Source: Chryseobacterium caseinilyticum
GTDB lineage: Bacteria > Bacteroidota > Bacteroidia > Flavobacteriales > Weeksellaceae
Assembly (NCBI RefSeq): GCF_014837145.1
Contig: NZ_JACYFS010000001.1
Coordinates: forward strand, 558,001 to 622,000
Direction: 5' to 3'
Length of the DNA stretch: 64,000 bases
This document shows positions 58,804 through 64,000 of this stretch, in pieces (position 1 is the stretch's first letter; every line of letters begins with the position of its first letter). A model generated the notes under the pieces. The model saw nothing but the letters and a program-made list of their open reading frames with translations. It was not told where the DNA came from and searched no databases. The translations under genes were made by a program, and so were the position numbers.

Positions 58804-60384
58804 CTACTGTATCAATTTCTTAATCTCTTCAATATCATCAATATCGTTCACGGTTTTATCTTTCCGCCATCTTAAAATCCGTGGGAAACGCAGTGCCACA
58901 CCGCTTTTGTGACGGTTGCTGAAACCAATTCCTTCGAAGGCAATCTCGAAAACCAATTCAGGCTTTACGGTACGCACGGGGCCGAATTTTTCAATCGCAT
59001 TTTTATTGACAAACTTGCTGACTTCCATTATTTCCTTGTCGGTCAATCCGGAATATGCTTTTGCAATTGTAACCAATTTATCGCCACTTTTCACGGCAAA
59101 ACTGTAATCGGTGTAGTACGCACTTCGTCGTCCGCTACCTTTTTGAGCGTAAATCAAAACTGCATCAATCGTTAACGGACTGATTTTCCATTTCCACCAG
59201 TCGCCTTTCTTCCGTCCGGAATGGTAGTGCGAATTTTTCTGTTTCAGCATCAAGCCTTCACTATTGATTTCCCTTGAATTTTCTCTGATTAAATCTAATT
59301 TGCTCCAGTCTTCAAAATCAATTGCCTGAGAAATTTTAATGTTTCCCGGTTCTTCATTTAATAATAATTCCTCTAGCATTGCTCTTCTCGCAGAAATAGG
59401 TTTTTCCCTTAAATCAGTTCCTTCCAGTTCCAAAATATCATATGCAAAAACTTCAATGGGAATTTCGGCGAGCATTTTTTTAGTTAAAGTTTTACGGTTC
59501 AGACGTTTCTGTAATTCATTAAAATTTAACACATTACCTTCCATTACCGCAAGTATTTCTCCATCTATCACAAAGTTACCTGTCATCGCTTTCACGGTCT
59601 CGGCAATTTCAGGAAACTGCTCGGTGACCAACTCTTCACCACGCGACCAGATAAAAACTTCACCGTTTCGTCTGATAATTTGTCCACGGATTCCGTCCCA
59701 TTTATATTCGATGAGCCATTCTTCAGGTTTTCCCAAATCTTCCAGCTCTTTTTCAAGCGGATAAGCCAAACAGAAAGGGTAGGGTTTTGAGTTGTCAGGA
59801 TTGATATTTTCAGCCGAAATCAATTCCTGAAATGATACTTCATCAAGTTGCCATTTCCCCATCAGACTGTGCATCAACGTGCTCGCTTCCTGTCCGGAAA
59901 ACTTCGTAAGAGAATTAATTAAAGTCTTTGAGGAAACTCCAATTCTGAAACTTCCACCCAGTAATTTGTTGAAAATCAACCGTTCCGTGTAATCCAAACC
60001 ATTCCAGGAATTAAGAACAAATTCTTTTTTCTCAGCTTCAGTTTTCGTTTTTAGTCCGATGATTTCATTCATCCATTCAGATAAAGTTTTCTCTATTTTT
60101 TCAGTGGGAGGAGGAAGAATCAACGATATCGTTTCACCCAAATCGCCGACTGAGGAATAACTTTCCTGAAAAAGCCAGAATGGCAGTTGAGTAATTTCCA
60201 ACGCCCATTCTTTCATATAGTTGGTGTTGACATTTCGCTTAGGTCTTTTCCCCGTAAACAGGGCGATGAACCACAGTTTATCATCATCAGGTGCACGTTC
60301 AAGATAATCGATGATGGCATCGATTTTAGCGTTGGTTTTATTCGTACTTTCGAGGGCGTTGATGAGTTCTGCGAAATTTTTCAT
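58804..60384 (-). CDS. ATP-dependent DNA ligase
   Basis: The 526-residue ligase has the adenylated lysine K228 in EYKWDGIRGQII, with motifs RNGEVFIWSRGEE, FVIDGEILAV, SEGLMLKQKNSHY and WWKWKISPLTIDAV completing the nucleotidyltransferase core. An N-terminal helical domain (1-200) and a C-terminal OB fold (from about 410) flank it. It seals nicks with ATP and is the defining member of the ligase-associated repair set with the exonuclease upstream and the helicase and PdeM downstream. The Septu-like pair lies between it and the helicase. Repeat copy B ends 21 bases before its ATG. Confidence 0.94.
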   Translation of the reverse strand: MKNFAELINALESTNKTNAKIDAIIDYLERAPDDDKLWFIALFTGKRPKRNVNTNYMKEWALEITQLPFWLFQESYSSVGDLGETISLILPPPTEKIEKTLSEWMNEIIGLKTKTEAEKKEFVLNSWNGLDYTERLIFNKLLGGSFRIGVSSKTLINSLTKFSGQEASTLMHSLMGKWQLDEVSFQELISAENINPDNSKPYPFCLAYPLEKELEDLGKPEEWLIEYKWDGIRGQIIRRNGEVFIWSRGEELVTEQFPEIAETVKAMTGNFVIDGEILAVMEGNVLNFNELQKRLNRKTLTKKMLAEIPIEVFAYDILELEGTDLREKPISARRAMLEELLLNEEPGNIKISQAIDFEDWSKLDLIRENSREINSEGLMLKQKNSHYHSGRKKGDWWKWKISPLTIDAVLIYAQKGSGRRSAYYTDYSFAVKSGDKLVTIAKAYSGLTDKEIMEVSKFVNKNAIEKFGPVRTVKPELVFEIAFEGIGFSNRHKSGVALRFPRILRWRKDKTVNDIDDIEEIKKLIQ

Positions 60385-60405
60385 TGCTTATCTTTTGTTT
60401 AATTT

Positions 60406-60532
60406 GGGCAGCTTTGAACTTCGTTCGTAAATTTCGATAAAGTCTTTGCTTCATCTCATTTATGCCTTCCACTCCCGCTTTTTTGCTCGTCGTACCTCCT
60501 CACAAAAAGAGCTCCGTTCGAGTCGGGCTGCG
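60406..60532 (-). repeat. Dispersed intergenic repeat, copy B
   Basis: This is the second copy of the element at 18937-19081, in inverted orientation. Conserved words on the minus strand in order are CGCAGCCCGAC, TTTTTG, GCAAAAAAGCGGGA, GGCATAAA, and TTTACGAACGAAGTTCAAA. It lies in the leader of the ligase gene, same orientation as that gene. Confidence 0.85.
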
Positions 60533-60564
60533 AGCAATTCGACGTTTTAAACTAACTCTTGAGT

Positions 60565-60634
60565 GCCGCTCCTACGGAGCTCAAACTTCTCGCACTATTG
60601 CTTTAATCTACAAACATTTCGCTCCTACGGAGCT
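60565..60634 (-). repeat. Pair of short palindromic repeats (GCTCCGTAGGAGC)
   Basis: GCTCCTACGGAGC occurs at 60568-60580 and again at 60621-60633, each a five-base palindromic stem with a three-base loop. On the minus strand the second is followed by GAAATGTTTGTAGA. Each can form a small hairpin. They lie beside repeat copy B between the exonuclease stop and the ligase start. Confidence 0.85.
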
Positions 60635-60711
60635 ATTAAAACTATTCAACATTTTTCAATGTGATATCTGTTTTTGAAGTTTGCTATCAACCTTGTCAAG
60701 GTTATTTAGAA

Positions 60712-61734
60712 TCAATCATCATCTTTTACAACTTCTTTTTCAGTTACCTCTTCATCATCGTCGCCATACAAAGTTTCCACAACATCAGATTTAATTCCCA
60801 ATTCATTTAAATATTTAGAAAAAACTTCGGTTTGTCCGTGCGTCACGTGAACAATTTCTGCTTCAGTTGCTTTGATGGCCTGCAATAATCCTTTCCAGTC
60901 GGCGTGGTCACTCATCGGAAAACCGGCGTCCATACTACGCCACCTTCTGGCGCCGCGAACCTGCATCCAACCGGAGCAAATTGCGGTTGCTGCATCAGGA
61001 ATTTTCTTAATGACATTGCTGTCCAACAAAGCCGGAGGAACAATCACAATGTCGCCTGCAACGTGTTTGATGCTTTCCCTGAAATCGGGAACTTCATAAT
61101 CCGGAAGCACAATTCCGACTTCTTCAAAGGCTTTATTCAGTTTGCCAATCGAGTAGTGAACGTGGATTTTTCCCATTCCTTCTACGGCTTTCATAATTCT
61201 TTGCGCTTTACCCAAAGAATATCCGATGAACACAGAAGTCTTCTGATTTTCCTGATTTCTTAAAACCCAGTTCTGCAGTCTTTTATTTAAATCCGGAACT
61301 TCCAGCCAGTTGTAAATGGGAAGTCCGAATGTACTTTCCGTCACAAATTCGTTACATTTTACCAACTCAAAAGGTGTACTCAAACCATCATCCTGAACTT
61401 TGTAGTCACCCGAAATCACGCTTACATAACCTTTATATTCCAAACGAATCTGCGCCGAGCCAATGATGTGGCCAGCTGGATGCATCGAAAGTTTGACACC
61501 ATTAATGTCTAAAACCTCGCCATACTGCAAGGTCTGACATTCAATATCTGGAGAAATTCTTTGATGTAAAATAGGTTTTGTGAAATGATGACACAGATAT
61601 TTTTTCATTCCCCAACGGGCGTGGTCGGCGTGTCCATGCGTGATGACCGCATAATCTACAGGTCGCCACGGGTCAATATAAAATTTACCCTGCGGACAGT
61701 AAATACCTTTGTTTGTGAATGTGATGAGTTTCAA
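60712..61734 (-). CDS. Ligase-associated DNA damage response exonuclease (metallo-beta-lactamase fold)
   Basis: This 340-residue protein has the MBL metal motif ITHGHADHARWG near residues 32-43, further ligands in HPAGHIIGSAQI and VISGDYKVQDDG, and a beta-CASP-like C-terminal part (CSGWMQVRGARRW, FPMSDHADW, HVTHGQTEVF). It matches the nuclease of the four-gene ligase-associated repair set. The start is TTG (61732-61734), with no ATG nearby in frame. The tail is highly acidic (GDDDEEVTEKEVVKDDD). The ligase gene follows after 327 bases that hold two kinds of repeat. Confidence 0.9.
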   Translation of the reverse strand: MKLITFTNKGIYCPQGKFYIDPWRPVDYAVITHGHADHARWGMKKYLCHHFTKPILHQRISPDIECQTLQYGEVLDINGVKLSMHPAGHIIGSAQIRLEYKGYVSVISGDYKVQDDGLSTPFELVKCNEFVTESTFGLPIYNWLEVPDLNKRLQNWVLRNQENQKTSVFIGYSLGKAQRIMKAVEGMGKIHVHYSIGKLNKAFEEVGIVLPDYEVPDFRESIKHVAGDIVIVPPALLDSNVIKKIPDAATAICSGWMQVRGARRWRSMDAGFPMSDHADWKGLLQAIKATEAEIVHVTHGQTEVFSKYLNELGIKSDVVETLYGDDDEEVTEKEVVKDDD

Positions 61735-61781
61735 AAGTGTGATGATTAGTGTGTTTCTGAATATTCAAAAACCTAACCAAA

Positions 61782-62141
61782 TTAATTTTGTTCAAGACTT
61801 TTCTGCAAATCACTCCACGCACCGCCATTGTATACTTTTTTAAATCCTTTTTCCTTTAAAATAGATTCCACTTTTACACTTCGCAAACCGTGAGAACAAA
61901 CTGTGATATACGTTTTATTAGGGTCAAGTTCATGATATCTTTCACGGATTGTTCCTAAAGAAATATTCTGTGAACCGGAAATGTGTCCCATCTCAAATTC
62001 TTTTTCAGTGCGAACATCTAGGATGACGGCTCCGTTTTTAATCATTTTGTCTAAACCATCGTCCAAAGTCTGGTATTTGTAGACTCTGTAAACAATGTAA
62101 ATCATTAAAATGATTCCGCAGAAAATCAGAAGGTTTTTCAT
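61782..62141 (-). CDS. Membrane-anchored rhodanese-domain protein
   Basis: The 119-residue protein has an N-terminal membrane helix (about 3-20) and a single rhodanese domain (AVILDVRTEKEFEMGHISGSQNI) with the active-site loop VCSHGLRSVKV (Cys near 83). It should transfer sulfur or act as a periplasm-facing sulfurtransferase. Its ATG overlaps the stop of the upstream gene by four bases (ATGA), so the two are coupled. It is the last gene of a TetR-controlled operon. Confidence 0.9.
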   Translation of the reverse strand: MKNLLIFCGIILMIYIVYRVYKYQTLDDGLDKMIKNGAVILDVRTEKEFEMGHISGSQNISLGTIRERYHELDPNKTYITVCSHGLRSVKVESILKEKGFKKVYNGGAWSDLQKSLEQN

Positions 62142-62440
62142 AGTTTGCTCAGGATTTTTTTATCGATATAGAATGTTCCGAACGGAATGATGCAAGCCAA
62201 AAGAACTTTCCAGGTTGTTTCTTTAAACTTCCAGTTTTGTTCGACGCCAACACTTAACGTATTGAATAAAAAAAGCAGAAATAATGAACCGTGAATCGGT
62301 CCCATCATTTTGACGAAAGCGGGATTATCAAATCCATATTTTAAAGGGACGGCGATAAATACTAATGTTAATAACGAAATTCCTTCAAGAATGGCAATGA
62401 TTCTCAGGCGTCCGATTTTTGTTTTAAATAAATCAATCAT
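62138..62440 (-). CDS. DUF3817 family membrane protein
   Basis: The 100-residue protein starts MIDLFKTKIGRLRIIAILEG, with an upstream 15-codon extension that overlaps the preceding gene and is unlikely. It has three membrane segments and the DUF3817 pattern (LKYGFDNPAFVKMMGPIHGSLF). Biochemical role unknown. It lies 2 bases after the preceding gene stop and overlaps rhodanese by four bases. Confidence 0.85.
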   Translation of the reverse strand: MIDLFKTKIGRLRIIAILEGISLLTLVFIAVPLKYGFDNPAFVKMMGPIHGSLFLLFLFNTLSVGVEQNWKFKETTWKVLLACIIPFGTFYIDKKILSKL

Positions 62441-62442
62441 AA

Positions 62443-62901
62443 TTATCTGAAATAAGGTCTGTTGGCAAGCGGTGAAAATGGCCACGGAATAGCGATGAAA
62501 ATTATCACTAAAGCGATAACGAAGTAAATTAATATTGTCTTAAATTTCTCTCTGTCATCGGTCTTTCTTTTTGAAATGGAGGAACCAATGGTAATTAGAA
62601 TAATGGAAATCAGCATCAGTGAAATGTGAATCAATCCGAAAAAAAATAAGTCAAAAGATTCTCGGGCTTCGGTGAAATTCTTCCAGAAATGTTTGATAAT
62701 GGGACTTTGAGAATATAAGGTGATACCCAAAACCAGTTGAATATGTGCAATGGTCGCCGTCCAGTGTCTGACGGAATCGTCTGTTTTTGAAAAGATTTTA
62801 TCAGAAAAGTAACCTTGATATGCTCTGAAAATAGAGTAGAATAAACTAAGTAAAACCAGCCAGCGAAATATGGAATGGAGAAATGTAAGCGTTTGATACA
62901 T
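62443..62901 (-). CDS. Four-helix membrane protein, first gene of the TetR-controlled operon
   Basis: The 152-residue protein begins MYQTLTFLHSIFRWLVLLS and has four membrane segments (about 8-26, 46-64, 83-106, 119-140), with histidines in or near helices 1, 2 and 3 (LHSIFRW, HWTATIAHIQLV, FGLIHISLML). Paired membrane histidines are reminiscent of cytochrome b561-like haem proteins, but this is only suggestive. The frame extends five codons upstream to another ATG. A palindromic operator lies just upstream. Confidence 0.75.
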   Translation of the reverse strand: MYQTLTFLHSIFRWLVLLSLFYSIFRAYQGYFSDKIFSKTDDSVRHWTATIAHIQLVLGITLYSQSPIIKHFWKNFTEARESFDLFFFGLIHISLMLISIILITIGSSISKRKTDDREKFKTILIYFVIALVIIFIAIPWPFSPLANRPYFR

Positions 62902-62921
62902 TATTTTAAATTTCAATGCAA

Positions 62922-62929
62922 CAAAGATA
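62922..62929 (-). promoter_or_regulatory. -7 element of the membrane/rhodanese operon (TATCTTTG)
   Basis: TATCTTTG on the minus strand fits TAnnTTTG, 20 bases before the ATG at 62901. The palindrome at 62934-62959 begins 4 bases upstream and would cover the spacer and -33 region. Confidence 0.6.
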
Positions 62930-62933
62930 AATC

Positions 62934-62959
62934 AAAAACATACTAATTAGTATGTTTTT
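62934..62959. promoter_or_regulatory. Candidate TetR operator, perfect 26-base palindrome
   Basis: Five A, CATACTAATTAGTATG, five T: every base pairs. It lies between the TetR stop and the first gene of the operon, overlapping the predicted promoter. ACATACT...AGTATGT half-sites are typical for TetR-family repressors. Confidence 0.8.
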
Positions 62960-62969
62960 AGAGAAAAAA

Positions 62970-63560
62970 TTATTTCAGGCTTTCAAAATAATTCTTAAGG
63001 CCTTTTAAATAAATAAGATATACAGATTTTGAATTTTCAAGTTTACCCAAATTCCGTACGCCCCAATATCCCGATATTACAAAAACAGCAACCTCTTTCG
63101 CGTTTACGTCAGATTTTAAAACTTGTTCCTTCTTAGCTTTTTCAATGGCATCGATCATTGTTTTTTCCCAATTAATGGAGAGGTTATTTAAAGCTTTTGT
63201 AAAATCAATATTCCACGGCGCCATTTCCTGAGTGAAATTGGAGGCCGGACAGCCGTATTCCACTTTTAAATCTTCACTTTCAATCAGTAAATAATGAAGT
63301 AAATTATAAATCGTGTCCAGAGGATGTCCCTCAGTTTGAAAAGGCTGAATAAAATTATTTTTAAAATTGGGGATCATCAGTTCATTGAGAATCGCCAGAC
63401 CCATCTCATCTTTGGTTTTAAAGTGATAATAAAAGGCACCTTTCGTAACCTGCGTTGTAGCGATAATTTCATCAACACTTGTTGTCTGATACCCTTTTTG
63501 GTAAATCAGTTCAAAAGCTTTCTGAAGAATATTTAAGCGGGTTTCCTGAGATTTTTTCAT
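62970..63560 (-). CDS. TetR/AcrR-family transcriptional regulator
   Basis: The 196-residue protein has a TetR helix-turn-helix at about 8-52 (YQTTSVDEIIATTQVTKGAFYYHFKTKDEM spans the recognition helix) and an unconserved ligand-binding helical domain. It precedes the membrane/rhodanese operon on the same strand, and the palindrome lies between. It is therefore the likely repressor of that operon. No comparable palindrome precedes its own start, so it may be expressed independently and read through into the operator. Confidence 0.9.
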   Translation of the reverse strand: MKKSQETRLNILQKAFELIYQKGYQTTSVDEIIATTQVTKGAFYYHFKTKDEMGLAILNELMIPNFKNNFIQPFQTEGHPLDTIYNLLHYLLIESEDLKVEYGCPASNFTQEMAPWNIDFTKALNNLSINWEKTMIDAIEKAKKEQVLKSDVNAKEVAVFVISGYWGVRNLGKLENSKSVYLIYLKGLKNYFESLK

Positions 63561-63612
63561 AAAATACCAACGGGTCTGTTTTCACAAAGGAACAAATTTT
63601 ATCAAACAAAAA

Positions 63613-63637
63613 AAAGAGCTGTTATAAAACAACTCTT
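63613..63637 (-). terminator. Terminator of the SDR gene at the right edge
   Basis: AAGAGCTGTT pairs with AACAACTCTT apart from one C-A mismatch, then T residues on the minus strand. Confidence 0.7.
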
Positions 63638-63646
63638 CTTCAAATT

Positions 63647-64000
63647 TTAAGGAATAATCTTTTCTTCTTTTAATTTTTTAAATAAGTCAAAGAAAGATTC
63701 TTCGGTATTCTGAAATTCTCTGAAGCCTGCCTTTCGGCTGTTGGTCATGTCGGTCATTACTTCGAGCGGCCTTCCTAAATCCAAATCGGTGTGCCATGCG
63801 GAAGATAATCTTTCGATATTCGCTTCTTTTAAATCATATTTCTCTACAATTTTGCTCCAGATTTCCTGATCGTTCTGCATCTCTTTTTCGAGAGGTCTCA
63901 TTTCGTTTTCAAAACCTATTGCTTCAACGCCAAAATATGCTGCCAGTCTGTACCACAACCATTTCCAGCGGAAAATATCTCCATTGGTGATATTGAATGC
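63647..64000 (-). CDS. NAD(P)-dependent oxidoreductase of the extended SDR (PRISE-like) type, 5' part cut by window edge
   Basis: The visible 117 codons continue off the right edge in frame, so only the C-terminal third is seen. The start NITNGDIFRWKWLWYRLAAYFG is the signature of the progesterone 5-beta-reductase/iridoid-synthase-like SDRs, and KAGFREFQNTEESFFDLFKKLKEEKIIP is the usual end. They reduce enones or related carbonyl compounds with NAD(P)H. The nucleotide-binding part lies outside the window. A TTG within the frame is not a start. Confidence 0.8.
   Translation of the reverse strand, partial: AFNITNGDIFRWKWLWYRLAAYFGVEAIGFENEMRPLEKEMQNDQEIWSKIVEKYDLKEANIERLSSAWHTDLDLGRPLEVMTDMTNSRKAGFREFQNTEESFFDLFKKLKEEKIIP

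Noticed and set aside
63959-64000. TTG at 63956-63958 as the start of the right-edge gene
   Set aside because: The upstream codons encode the conserved NITNGDIFRWKW segment, so the gene simply continues beyond the window.

Overview
The window looks like a chromosomal segment of a flavobacterium of the Chryseobacterium type (Bacteroidota, Weeksellaceae). The signs are low G+C, many TAnnTTTG -7 promoter motifs, almost no Shine-Dalgarno sequences, many short lipoproteins, the type IX secretion gene porQ, a C-terminal type IX sorting domain, the lipidated BamA relative TamL, and a ligase-associated DNA repair gene set. The assignment is inferred from gene content and style, not from a marker-gene search. 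I saw no rRNA or tRNA gene, no CRISPR array and no transposase.

Layout. 1-8.7 kb: a FabH-like ketoacyl synthase cut by the left edge, an RDD membrane protein behind tex, a YceI lipoprotein, an HD hydrolase, an AraC/SDR pair and a predicted outer-membrane protein. 8.8-12.2 kb: a Na+/H+ antiporter, a bestrophin-like channel preceded by heptad repeats, and a DUF805 protein. 12.4-19.8 kb: a fatty-acid beta-oxidation cluster on the minus strand (marR, fadN, fadA, fadE, the gene order known from Bacillus). It is interrupted by an AT-rich membrane-protein gene and a broken four-helix-bundle gene, and two palindromic candidate operators lie before marR. 19.8-24.5 kb: a FecCD-type ABC importer with a TlpA thioredoxin, then a flavin/2Fe-2S reductase coupled to a SanA-like protein. 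24.5-33.5 kb: tamL divergent from a TrmH-family methylase, an YtxH/holin-like envelope cluster, cmk, porQ, pyrH, frr. 33.5-46.9 kb: a GNAT-nitrilase fusion, an AarF/UbiB kinase, a DEAD-box helicase, several lipoproteins, an SGNH hydrolase, PEP carboxylase and a flavin-binding stress protein. 47.1-49.3 kb: three regulators, two of them convergent Crp/Fnr paralogues. 49.3-61.7 kb: the four ligase-associated DNA damage response genes (pdeM, DEXH helicase, ATP-dependent ligase, exonuclease), all on the minus strand but separated by other genes. 61.8-64.0 kb: a TetR gene with a perfect 26-bp palindrome controlling a small membrane/rhodanese operon, and an SDR gene cut by the right edge.

The most interesting part is 55.8-58.8 kb. 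A strikingly AT-rich two-gene module sits between the repair helicase and the repair ligase: a large AAA ATPase followed, with a one-base stop/start overlap, by an HNH endonuclease. It resembles the Septu (PtuA/PtuB) anti-phage arrangement. The ATPase has no ATG in its long frame before the Walker A motif. The natural start lies one frame away and is separated from the long frame by a single extra T that makes a TAG codon. The gene is therefore frameshifted, recoded, or affected by a sequence error.

Other unexplained structure includes a dispersed repeat of about 130-145 bp present twice (18.9 kb and 60.4 kb, opposite orientations), paired palindromic repeats near 60.6 kb, an imperfect palindrome near 38.85 kb, and ATCAATC-type heptad arrays in the bestrophin leader.
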